In this document: piece after piece, positions 10,501 through 18,959 of the stretch
Layout of the letters: each line of letters opens with the position of its first letter
Numbering within the stretch: the first letter of the stretch is position 1
Assembly (NCBI GenBank): GCA_003254885.1
Contig: QANT01005332.1
Location: 9,815-30,670, forward strand
DNA length: 20,856 bases
From: Purshia tridentata
Lineage: Eukaryota; Streptophyta; Magnoliopsida; Rosales; Rosaceae
Direction of reading: 5' to 3'
Made by a program: the position numbers and the translations under genes
Notes under the pieces: model-generated
What the model saw: only the letters and a program-made list of their open reading frames with translations
Told to the model about the DNA's origin: nothing
Database searches by the model: none

Positions 10501-13500
10501 ATGACAGGGCGGGGGCATTTTAACTTTTGTATCAGAACCATTGGAGTGGTCTGACCTAGTGTTACCAAAGGACAAAGATTTACACATTGTTCTGCCAATA
10601 TTTTTCTTCTTGTTGTCACCAGTAGCATTACTGTCAACAAATTTGTGCTTTTGGGTACCACCTTCATCTGACAGTTTGCCTTTCACTTTTGAGTGTATGA
10701 CGTTGAATGATTTTGACTTCAATAGAGCACCTGTAAAGTCACAATTCAATATTTACCAAAATACAGTTACAAATCAGACAAAATTTTGTGAAAAAATGGT
10801 TGTTGCCACTAAGCTGCATAACAAGTATACCTTTTGTCATCTGAGTTTGAGATTGAAGTTTGTTTGATTTGTCTGATGAAATTTTCAAGTACGCATTTTT
10901 CGGAGAGCTGTAAGAAGATCGGTCACCAGAAATCACATCATTGGTTGACTTCATTTCCTTCTTATCTAATTCCTTGTTTGAAGAATCTCTATGAAGCACA
11001 GTTTTTCTGCAGAGATTAGAAACCCTTGGTGATTTCAAACTTGTTTCAGGAGCCCTTTTTTTAGTGAAAGACTTGGCTTCTATATTGCATGTAGATTCCT
11101 TGACAGCGAAGCTAGGAGTAGAACCAACTTTCTTTGTTTTGATCTCAACTCTTGAACATTTAATATTCGGCTCCAATCTGTTCTTGAGTTCTACAGCACC
11201 CAAGGTTTTGGAATTTTGCCTTATTTCGCTCAAGGATGATCCTTTTACGACTCTTGTTGGCTTTACATACTTATTTTTATTTTGTTTCTCTGATTCTTCA
11301 TTAAACATGCATTCTTCACACATCCAATCATCTCCAGGAACTTTGTCCATCTTTACACGCATACAATAACTGGTTGACACCAGAAGATAATTCAAGCTTT
11401 CACCCTCCTCAGAAAAAGAAATATTATAGACTTGCAATATATAGTAAAAATAAATAAACAATAAAAGAAAACAAGATTAAAAAAAGATCCAGAAAAGATG
11501 AGTTACATACATGTGTTCTGCCCCATCACTGCACCTGCTGCATGTAGCAAGCAACTCCTCACGACCTGTATCCCCACAAATATCACAAACTTTCACCTGC
11601 TTTTAAGATGGAACAGAAAAAAACCAGGAAAATGTTATCACTAGGATAATTTATGCAATATTTGACCAGGAAAAAGCATGAAAGAAAGAAGAATTATGAA
11701 ATAACAATAAAGAAAGAAAAGTTTCCTACATCAACAATGCAGTTTTATTTAAAGACGAAACATCCAGGAAGCAACAGAAGGAACCCACCATAAAAGTTTA
11801 CAGGGAGAGGTTTCATCAACATACCTAGGTGCCATATAATCTATTCAACCATTGCAACCAAAAATGCAACTCTTATTTGGATTCCAACCAAGCACTGGAA
11901 CCAAAGTTTCCTACATCAACAATGCAGTTTTATTTAAACACGAAACATCCAGGAAGCAACAGAAGGAACCCACCATAAAAGTTTACAGGGAGAGGTTTCA
12001 TCAACATAACTAGGTGCCATATAATCTATTCAACCATTGCAACCAAAAATGAAACTCTTATTTGGATTCCAACCAAGCACTGGAACCCACTAGAACTGTC
12101 AGTTTCTTACTACATTATGACAATAATGAAAACTAAATTTTGTGTGTTCTTGTGCGCATGCATTAAATAACAATCTTTATTTTTAAAAAAGTAACAGCAT
12201 ATGCCTATCTAAACTTTTATTCAACTTTAGTTCTGTGCATATCAGATTTGTTTTTTTTTTTTCAACTGAAAAAAGAACTTCAAATATATCAAATAGGGTG
12301 ATGTCTAGACGTTAGTTTAACTATTATGGTCTTACACAACTTTACTTTACAATAATAAAATTATTTATGAACTTTTTTGTGACACATGACACCAACCTAC
12401 CAAATGCTTCCAGCATTTTGATGTCTATCATTGCATGTTTAACACTTGTAACCTAGCATAATTAATCAACAGATATGCTAATAACACCAATGCACACAAT
12501 CGTTTTGTTAAGTTGAATAACTAATATGGAAAAGTTACTTATGGTCTTTTAAAACAAAAGGAATGTCAAAGAGAAGCTGAATCAAAATGGTCAAATAAGA
12601 GTCTTATCATAAGACACAATTTATGAGAATGGCATGGACAAGATGACTTGAGAAAGTACCAAAATATTGAAAGTTGTGTTGATTGATCATGTCAAAATAA
12701 AAGCATATATCCAATTTAAGTTTTGTTCATTGTAACATAACACTCAAACCTTTTTTTAAGGAAATGTGATAACAGGCAGTATCAAACGTGGAATATACTA
12801 GTCAACCATGAGGTGATCTCAATTTAGGACAAGCATGTCCATAGAAATACTCCCTCCCCTCCTTCCCAGGTCAGGACATGAAATAGGCTAAAACACAGAT
12901 TTAATATATGAACTTAATCCTCATCATCTTAAGAATTCCACAGTTTGCATTTCAACATTTTAGGAAATGTCATTAGTTCCATCACAATAAGTTAGACTAA
13001 TGCAGTCAACTTGGTAGAAAAAACATGTTTAGTAGTAAAATATACCAGAAAGAAAAAGTACATACTTCATCCTCCATGATATCTAATCCATCCTCGTAGT
13101 TAACAGGCTGAGATTGCAAAGGAGCTTCCTGTTCCTCAACTACTGCATCACACTTCTCATCATATTCTTTTTTATCTGAATATTTTTTCAATTCAATTGA
13201 TGGGCCTCTATCATTCAGTACAAGGGGAGCTTTCAGAAGTTCAGCATAATTATGCATACCACGTATCTGATCACCAACCCTAAAGGTTGCCATACTTTTT
13301 AGCGATGATTCCACTTTTTCCACAGACAACTCTGAAGACTCCTGAGGGACAAGAGAAAACAAATTTTAAAACTAAATAATTTCATCACAAAGGAACAATT
13401 TGCCAATTAAAGAACAAGAAGAATTTAAATTACACACCTTTAGTGAACCAAGATTGGCATAAATATCACTCAAGGATGGAAACTAATGCACTTTTTTTTT

Positions 13501-16374
13501 CTGAAAAGAATTGATATTTCCTATGAAGATTCTTTGGTAAAGTTAATTGACCTCCTAGGATGATTGTTCTCCACTTCGTCAAAATTACTACTAGGCAGAC
13601 AATCATATGCAAATTAATCATTAACAGCCCTTTCAACTACAAAAAAACTGTTAACTGAAGCTGAACCACATGCTACAATTTTCATGGCAGCATCACCGAG
13701 ATGATTGTCAACCATCATCTTTGTATGGTCCGATCTAGTGATGCATTAAATATTATCACTTAGGCAATCTAATTATTTCTGCCTATTAAACTGATTATCA
13801 AGAATAATTAAAGATCTTTGAAACCCAGTGATTTCTCAAAAATTGACTGGTGTTTACCTTTGCAAGTGTCTCAAAATCTTCAGAATTAGGAGACGCCTTC
13901 GAAGTATCTTTCAACTTTGTATTTCCAGAGAATGGATCGTGATTCAAATCTGCACTGAATAGGTTACTTGTATCACTGCTTGTACAATGTCTACCATTGC
14001 ACGTGCTACTCGCTGAAGGAGATGACAGATCAGCATTATTAATAACGCCCCAATTAGCTGCCTTTACTTTGGTGACTTCATCTGAAAACCCATCAGTCTT
14101 TGTTGCCACTAGTGATGCCACCCGTTTGATATGCATACAAGATGAAACTGAAGTGCTGCACACATTACATGTCTTGGATTCTTCTCTAGTTTTTGGAGAT
14201 TTACCACTCAAGAAGTGCTTATCACATTGGCTCTCAGTAATAGATAACTCCTGATATATAACCATAAAATTAAGACAAAGAAGAAAAAGTTTTAAAAGGG
14301 AACGACCATGATTTAATATTGAATAAAAAAGCATTATAACAGTAATGCTTAAAGCAGAAAACAGATAAGAAAAGCAAAAAAAAGAAGGGAATGCAGACAA
14401 GACCATTTATTGGCAGTCCTGCCGTTACACTGATACAAGGTCAACTCTACGAATAAAGGATTAAAGATGTAGGAAATTGAAATTAAGATATGAGAATAGA
14501 ATGCGGATTCAAAGATAAATTTATTTGTAAATTGATTAAACTCTCACGGATCAGCTCACATATTATGAGCAGCAATTAGCGAGCTAAATAAAGTCAAGCT
14601 GTTCATTTGTAAACCTTATAAACAAGCCCACCCTAAATTGAAATACAAAGAAAAACAACATATTATGAGCAGCAATTAGCGAGCTAAATAAATTCAAGCT
14701 GTTCATTTGTAAACCTTATAAAGGCTAAGTGGTCTAAGTCACAAGCCCACCCTAAATTGAAATACAAAGAAAAACCACAAAAAGGGAATAAAAAAGATTA
14801 ATTATTGATGGTTTTGCTGCCAACTTATATGAATAAATGGTAGAAGACACAGTAATTTTGGAAACTAAGATATGAGAATAGTGCGTGGATTCAAACATAA
14901 ATTTAGAGATGCATTTAATAAAATCTCATGATCATAACACATAGTATGAACACAAACTTTTCAATAGTTGTGTTGTTCATTTGAAACCCTTAAAGAGGGG
15001 TCAAAATCACACACCCCACCATGGAATGAAATTAAAGGCTATTCAAAAGAATAAGATAAAATAAAAGTAATTTCATGCTAAAATGCGTAGTTCGTCAGTA
15101 TTTGCAATAAAATGGGTGCTTCATTTGCTTGAAAGTCTACACAGTACATGATTCAAGCTGATAATAAATGAATAACCACAAAATTTATGCTAATTCACAC
15201 ATAACAATTAGATATCGATCTTAATGCAGTATATGATGATTACTCTGACCAAAATAAGAAAATTCTAATCATCACTAAAAATATTAGAAAGAGCAAAATC
15301 TGTGTCATTAGTCATATTGTTTGGTGCCTTTTGAAACCAACCCCGTTGGTTGTTTAAGCTCAAAAGAATAGATTTTTCAAAATCTCCAAATATGCTAATT
15401 GAAGTAACTAGCATTGCCTGAAGAAACTTTCGGTACAACAAAATTAAAGAGGCAAGAAAGGAAGCATAAACATTACAATCCACAGTATATTAGTATAGTT
15501 CAACAAAATTGCACACCATTTTCAAGCTACGGTCCACTTCATTCTCTGGCCCTGCACAATCACCTTTCGATACTGCAGTGATCTGAAAAGAAAATTTTAA
15601 TGTCAACATTAATATCATCCCCAATGTCAATATATACTATATTGAAATAACAGCACAGTGCAGCTACATATAACAGCATGATGATGATGATGCTGGTAAA
15701 AGTATATATATAACGAGCATTTCACTTAAAAAGGTCTATTGAGAGGCGTCCGCATGATCAAATGCAGCACAAAAAGGTAATTGAAGGATGATTATTTGGA
15801 TTCCCATTGCTTGGTTTCAAAGAAGATGTGAAGAAAACAATCAATAAAACATAATGGCAAAAGTCCAACTTGGGCACTTTCTCATCACTTCCTGAGTTTC
15901 TAGCAACCAGACAGAAACTAATTGAACCGATCAAGTCTGAGCAGAACCATCAAATGGTCCATACCATTCAACAAAACCATAATACAACTGCTAACTTAAG
16001 CTTAATCACAAGAACTCCAAAGCCCCACAAACCAAATATGAAAAAAAAAAAAAAAAAAGATTACAAAGACAACTTGANAAAAAAAAAAAAAAAAAAAAAA
16101 CAGATTACAAAGACAACTTGAAAAAACAATAAAAAACAAAATTTGTACTCCCTTAACAGCATTGAGAAAAAAGAAAACCATGTGTCTACTAAAAATAAAG
16201 TACCAAAGAAACCCAACAAAAAAGAAAAATGAATTTTCCACAAAGAGGGTCATCATCTAACCATGAATTCCTCACAAAAAATTATAAAAGAAAAAGACCA
16301 AAACTTGCCTCAGGTGCACACACATAAAGCTCCTTAATCCTCCTATACTTCCTATACTTCCTAACCCTCCTCAT
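7542..16374 (-). CDS. AIPP2: PHD-finger protein of the AIPP2/PAIPP2 family (nuclear transcriptional repressor)
   Basis: In Arabidopsis, AIPP2 and its paralogue PAIPP2 join a BAH protein (AIPP3) and the Pol II CTD phosphatase CPL2; their PHD fingers read unmodified H3K4 and the complex represses H3K27me3 genes. Exons on the minus strand: 16374-16309, 15582-15517, 14250-13858, 13341-13066, 11596-11511, 11369-10831, 10730-10085, 9984-9754, 9672-9548, 9431-9325 and 8027-7542. All are in phase: 1006 codons plus stop. Order: basic start MRRVRKYRKYRRIKELY; CNVC...SSCMH Cys signature near residue 72; PHD finger 271-316; basic, Ser-rich middle with SKSFNVIHSKVKGKL; SPOC-like domain about 684-825; KRVKR, a possible NLS, at 881-885; EAR-like LELSL (954-958) and LSLSLAL (994-1000). 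Intron 1 is GC-AG. Whether it is the AIPP2 or PAIPP2 orthologue, or a lineage copy, is undecided, so the symbol marks the family. Confidence 0.88.
7563..7703 (-). other. C-terminal EAR-like repression motifs of the PHD protein
   Basis: The last exon encodes GLELSLG (LxLxL, residues 954-958 at 7703-7689) and, just before the stop, SLSLSLALP (residues 994-1000 at 7583-7563). LxLxL is the known plant motif that recruits TOPLESS-type co-repressors. The motifs are seen; their function here is inference. The rest of the last exon is predicted disordered-looking (polar, Gly/Ser/Lys rich). Confidence 0.6.
8472..8510. repeat. Imperfect inverted repeat (hairpin) in intron 10
   Basis: GGAACACCTGAGCA (8472-8485) pairs with TGCTCTGGTGTTTCC (8496-8510) with one bulge and one mismatch around a 10-nt loop. 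Confidence 0.75.
8690..8901 (+). mobile_element. Possible solo LTR fragment in intron 10
   Basis: The stretch has features often seen in plant copia LTRs: an AGGAGTAAATAAT-type segment, TATAAATA at about 8830, then GAGAAGGAATACAACTC and a pyrimidine/T-rich end TTCTCCTATATTAACA finishing in CA at 8901. No TG start with a matching 5-bp duplication was found, so borders are uncertain and this may be coincidental. Confidence 0.25.
8706..8735. repeat. Near-perfect palindrome in intron 10
   Basis: CGAGGATAGGTTGG (8706-8719) is complementary to CCAACCTACTCCTCG (8721-8735) except for one bulged base, leaving almost no loop. Confidence 0.8.
9385..10107 (-). other. SPOC-like domain of the PHD protein (spread over exons 7-10)
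   Basis: Reads from VPQLDYTWKGGFEMWTNGR through CDGIQAHLSSVASPKV, RLSTWPTQF, ATEDNIALYFFAEDLE, YKILLECMV, NFDGVELLIFPS and LFLWGVFRGRR. This is the conserved C-terminal domain of the AIPP2 family, classed as SPOC-like. Introns 7 (100 nt), 8 (81 nt) and 9 (116 nt) interrupt it, all GT-AG and phase-consistent. The domain is intact, with no stops or frameshifts. Confidence 0.85.
11309..11587 (-). other. PHD zinc finger of the AIPP2-like protein
   Basis: A Cys4-His-Cys3 pattern is complete: C271, C274, C286, C289, H295, C298, C313 and C316, with the usual Trp (W311) two residues before C313. It is split by intron 5 (11510-11370, 141 nt) between H295 and Y297. The local sequence CDICGDTGREELLATCSRC then DDWMCEEC is the family signature. 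Ligand specificity (unmodified H3K4) is known for the Arabidopsis proteins and is inferred here. Confidence 0.92.
11597..13065 (-). other. PHD gene intron 4 (1469 nt)
   Basis: Donor GAA|GTATGT at 13065 and acceptor AAAAGCAG before GTGAAAGTTTGTGAT. It holds a recent 185-bp tandem duplication (11721-12088) and otherwise AT-rich sequence with a T-rich run near 12250. No coding content was recognised. Confidence 0.85.
11721..12088. repeat. Tandem duplication, 185-bp period, two copies
   Basis: The unit starting GTTTCCTACATCAACAATGC at 11721 recurs at 11906 and both end near CAAGCACTGGAACC. I count three substitutions over about 183 aligned bases (AAAGACG/AAACACG, TACCTAG/TAACTAG, ATGCAAC/ATGAAAC), so the duplication is recent. 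It lies wholly inside intron 4. Confidence 0.95.
13342..13857 (-). other. PHD gene intron 3 (516 nt)
   Basis: Donor AAG|GTAAAC at 13857 and acceptor TGTCCCTCAG before GAGTCTTCAGAG, phase 0 on both sides. AT-rich; nothing else seen. Confidence 0.85.
14420..15050. repeat. Older, diverged repeat unit enclosing the 100-bp duplication
   Basis: The segment AAGATATGAGAATAG...GGATTCAAA.ATAAATTTA at about 14485 recurs at about 14866. In the second copy it is followed by CATAGTATGAAC, TTGTTCATTTG.AA.CC and CACCCCACCATGGAATGAAAT, echoing CATATTATGAGC, CTGTTCATTTGTAAACC and GCCCACCCTAAATTGAAAT of the first. Divergence is clear but the order of blocks is kept. Confidence 0.65.
14558..14776. repeat. Tandem duplication with 100-bp period in intron 2
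   Basis: The unit from ACATATTATGAGCAGC to the AAATACAAAGAAAAAC stretch occurs at 14558 and 14658. The copies are nearly identical, but the second has about 20 extra bases (GGCTAAGTGGTCTAAGTCA region). Either the first copy lost them or the second gained them. Confidence 0.9.
15583..16308 (-). other. PHD gene intron 1 (726 nt), GC-AG type
   Basis: Exon 1 ends CCTGAG and is followed by GCAAGT, the standard donor of GC-AG introns. The acceptor is TTTTCAG before ATCACTGCA. Joining gives ELYVCAPE-ITAVSKGDCAGPENE, in line with the family N-terminus. The intron contains two long A runs around an N at 16078 and a TGATGATGATG run near 15680. Confidence 0.75.
16039..16121. repeat. Poly(A) tracts flanking a 19-bp duplicated segment and an undetermined base
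   Basis: GATTACAAAGACAACTTGA occurs at 16059-16077 and 16103-16121, each next to long A runs. Position 16078 is N. Homopolymer length and copy number here may be an assembly artefact. Confidence 0.85.
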
Positions 16375-16378
16375 ATCC

Positions 16379-16432
16379 TCAAACAAGCAAAACAAAGCAA
16401 AAAACCATGAACATGAGAAGAACAACAACCAT
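16379..16432 (-). promoter_or_regulatory. Candidate upstream ORF in the PHD gene leader
   Basis: ATG at 16432-16430 opens a 17-codon frame (MVVVLLMFMVFCFVLLV) ending in TGA at 16381-16379, four bases before the chosen main ATG at 16374. It is in a different frame from the main ORF. It matters only if transcription starts upstream of 16432, which is not known. Confidence 0.4.
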
Positions 16433-16966
16433 TTTATATATACCAAAATGCTTAAATGTACAGATAGGCACACACCCTCTACTTCTGTGAGTCTGGGTTT
16501 TCCCTTTCCTTGTATGACCACGACCAACGTTTTTCAAATGCATTCTCTGTCTCTCTCTCTCGTGTCTTCTTCTATTAGAGGCAAACTGAATTTAATTACT
16601 TCCAATTTGGGTTGCTTTTTATGGACTGGTAGATTTTTTCACATGAGATGGAAATTCTCTATTTTCCTTTTATTTATTTGTTCTTTTTTTTGTTACGTCG
16701 GTCTATTGTTACGCCGTACCTACACTTTATCCGTTTACAGTCGTCGGATATGTTAAAGCTTGATCAACGGTGGAGAATGAAGTAAGATTCAACGGCTGAG
16801 ATGCAAGTTAGTAAAGCTAGTCTTTAAAGCGGCAGATGGAATAAGCTACAAGGCCGCGTGGCAAATGTGCATGCGATTTCTTATTGCGGTAAGAGTATCC
16901 AGTGCGTGAACTGTATTTTACCCAGCCAATGAAATAACAATACGTTAGTAAAAGTAAACGAGACTT

Positions 16967-16976
16967 GCCACGTGGC
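16967..16976. promoter_or_regulatory. Palindromic G-box GCCACGTGGC
   Basis: A perfect 10-bp palindrome with CACGTG core, the classic high-affinity site for plant bZIP and some bHLH factors (including ABRE-type sites). About 590 bp upstream of the PHD gene ATG. Confidence 0.65.
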
Positions 16977-17148
16977 TAGCTTTGGACACTGGTTAGGTGA
17001 AGCTGCAGAGCAGGTGATTAGTACACCCTTGATGGTCGTTAGGGACGTCACGCATTGTTCCACAGCGGTCTTTGCTAACTTGCTCCTGTATGAGTGTGTA
17101 AGTCCGACTCAACACGACTGGGAACTATACCAACCCACTAGAATTATG

Positions 17149-17156
17149 ACACGTGT
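17149..17156. promoter_or_regulatory. Palindromic G-box ACACGTGT
   Basis: A second CACGTG core within an 8-bp palindrome, about 180 bp from the first G-box and about 100 bp from a GACGTC box at 17044-17049. Confidence 0.6.
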
Positions 17157-17370
17157 TTAATCGGCAAACGTATATAGGCTTATAGCAGATACAACTGATT
17201 TTAAATAGTAAAGGATGGCGTGCGGGGTGCGAGAACGAGAATCATAAGTTTAATTTAATTTTTATAAATTAAAAATAGATTGGGGTTATATGGGAAGTCT
17301 GGGGTTTTCCGATTAAATCACCTTTTCAAGAACAATACTTCCTTCTGTTTCTTGAGCAGTTCCTTTAACC

Positions 17371-17386
17371 CTCTCTCTCTCTCTCT
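17371..17386. repeat. (CT)8 microsatellite
   Basis: Eight perfect CT units. In plants such tracts are common near transcription starts, but no gene could be attached to it. Confidence 0.95.
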
Positions 17387-17400
17387 ATGTACCTTCTTTT

Positions 17401-17881
17401 TATATTTTCATTCAATTTATGAATATAATTTTTTATTTATTTAAAATGAAAATACTAAAAATAATATGCTTTTGTGAAAGGGAGTTGAAACTGAAAGAGC
17501 TCCTCCAATCAGAAACCGAGAGCAATATTGTTCCCTTTGAATACTAAATGGGAAAGTCTGAGATAAATATGGCAATCCAACAAATTTTTTATTTCCAAGA
17601 CATATAATACAGGGAATGAGGGTCTGAATGTGTTCAAATTTTTTTTTAAAATTAGCATGCACTACTCTAGGCTTGATAATAATTGAGTAAAATGCATATG
17701 GTGGATTCAAATTTTATTACAACTCGCTTTATTAACTCACATAAGAAATCTCTAAGTACATCGTTTTATGTTAATAGTGCTTACTCTTTAAACTTCTTAA
17801 CTACAAAAAAAAAAAAACAAAAAACAAAATTTGCCTAACCCCACTACCATTTAGAAACTTTCATAAAACTCCCTAGAACTT
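17401..17881. other. AT-rich intergenic sequence, no gene seen
   Basis: Open frames here (for example 17441-17710, minus, 89 codons) lack recognisable domains. An A-rich run lies at about 17806-17830. Confidence 0.6.
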
Positions 17882-18368
17882 ATGTTTCCTTTTTTACCCT
17901 CTTGACATATGCCGACATATGCTGAATTACTAAAATTGAAAAATCGATCGCAAAAATTGAATCATTCACTAAAATTGAAACGATCATTGAAATTGCAAAT
18001 TGACTAGCAAAATTGAATTGATCACTGAAACTAAATCATTTAATAAAACTAAAATCGATTACAGAAACTGAATCAAATTCCACTAAACTCAATTTTCCTA
18101 AGCCCTAAACAACACAAAAAAAAAAATGTTTCCTTTTTTACCCTCTTGACATATGCCGACGTATGCTGAATTACTAAAATTGAAAAATCGATCGCGGAAA
18201 TTGAATCATTCACTAAAATTGAAACGATCATTGAAATTGCAAATTGACTAGCAAAATTGAATTAATCACTGAAACTAAATCATTTAATAAAACTAAAATC
18301 GATTACGGAAACTGAATCAAATTCCACTAAACTCAATTTTCCTAAGCCCTAAACAACANAACAACACA
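17882..18368. repeat. Tandem duplication, 244-bp period, two copies
   Basis: The block starting ATGTTTCCTTTTTTACCCTC at 17882 recurs at 18126; both copies end CCCTAAACAACA followed by an A run. I see about five substitutions (for example ACATATG/ACGTATG, GCAAAAATT/GCGGAAATT, TTGATCAC/TTAATCAC, TTACAGA/TTACGGA), so it is recent. Each copy is itself built of degenerate short units around AAATTGAA and TCGATCAC. An undetermined base sits at 18359, at the end of copy 2. Confidence 0.93.
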
Positions 18369-18541
18369 AAAAAAAAAAAAAAGATATCAAGCACCGAACA
18401 ACAATCAAAACTAATTTTGAACTTTTTCTAAGAAAAAAAAATTAAAACAAAAATCGTAGGAAGAAAAACCCTAGGCAATCAATAGGCACACACTATCCAT
18501 AATTATCCAAAGAGAGAAATCGAGCTTTGAACCCTCGCTGA

Positions 18542-18806
18542 AATCGACTAATTGCCACCCAAAGGGTCGGCTATGTCAAGCTCCAATTCGTCGCAATGGT
18601 TGAGTTACTAAGAATGTGAACAGGGGGAGAAAAAGGGAGGAGTGGAAAGGGGGTTGGGATGGTCTCTCCTGCAGCTTTTGTGGGAATCGACGAATCGTCA
18701 CGGTGAAGGGTTGACTCTGTTAAGTTTTGATTCATCGCAGTGGTTGAGTTGTTGAGTGAGTGAACAACATGGGGGGGAAGAGGGTGAGGAGGTTGGGATT
18801 GGTCTC
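18542..18806. repeat. Diverged tandem duplication, 143-bp offset
   Basis: AATCGACTAATTGCCACCC...GGTTGAGTTACTAAGAATGTGAAC...GGTTGGGATGGTCTC (18542-18666) is echoed by AATCGACGAATCGTCACGG...GGTTGAGTTGTTGAGTGAGTGAAC...GGTTGGGATTGGTCTC (18685-18806). The minus strand stays open across both copies (18571-18840, 89 codons), giving two Pro-rich, similar peptide halves. No start context, promoter or known domain supports a gene. Confidence 0.75.
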
Positions 18807-18901
18807 GGTAATAGTCATCGCCAAAGGATAGAGAACACATCAGTGAAAACTATGTGAAGTAAGAAAGAGAGACAGTCGGGTGCAATTGTTTCAAAAATAT
18901 A

Positions 18902-18931
18902 AAGTCAACATACAGTCAAGTATGTTGACTT
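18902..18931. repeat. Perfect 11-bp inverted repeat with 8-nt loop
   Basis: AAGTCAACATA (18902-18912) and TATGTTGACTT (18921-18931) are exact reverse complements. Each arm contains the TTGAC W-box core. Confidence 0.85.
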
Positions 18932-18959
18932 GGGGTTTTAGAAAGTTTTAAGTAAAACA

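Larger units (their letters stand above)
14251..15516 (-). other. PHD gene intron 2 (1266 nt)
   Basis: Donor ATG|GTGTGC at 15516 and acceptor ATATATCAG before GAGTTATCT, phase 0. It contains the repeated units at 14420-15050. A 72-codon open frame at 15265-15483 on the minus strand has no recognisable domain and lies wholly inside the intron. Confidence 0.8.
16375..17400 (-). promoter_or_regulatory. Promoter-like region upstream of the PHD gene
   Basis: This region is less AT-rich than its surroundings and carries clustered cis-element palindromes: GCCACGTGGC at 16967-16976, GACGTC at 17044-17049, ACACGTGT at 17149-17156 and CCAAT at 16926-16930. GA/CT-rich tracts sit at about 16546-16561 and 17371-17386. 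The main frame stays open upstream to an ATG at 16527, so a longer N-terminus is formally possible, but its hydrophobic content does not suit a nuclear protein. Which gene(s) it drives is inference; no plus-strand gene was found to its right. Confidence 0.5.

Noticed and set aside
10541..11369. Several plus-strand frames of 61-108 codons
   Set aside because: They are antisense shadows of PHD gene exons 6 and 7.
16002..16256. Phe-rich minus-strand frames
   Set aside because: Produced by long A/T homopolymers around an N inside intron 1.
16448..17160. Plus-strand frames of 62 and 102 codons
   Set aside because: No domain, and they lie in the promoter-like region with CT-rich low complexity.
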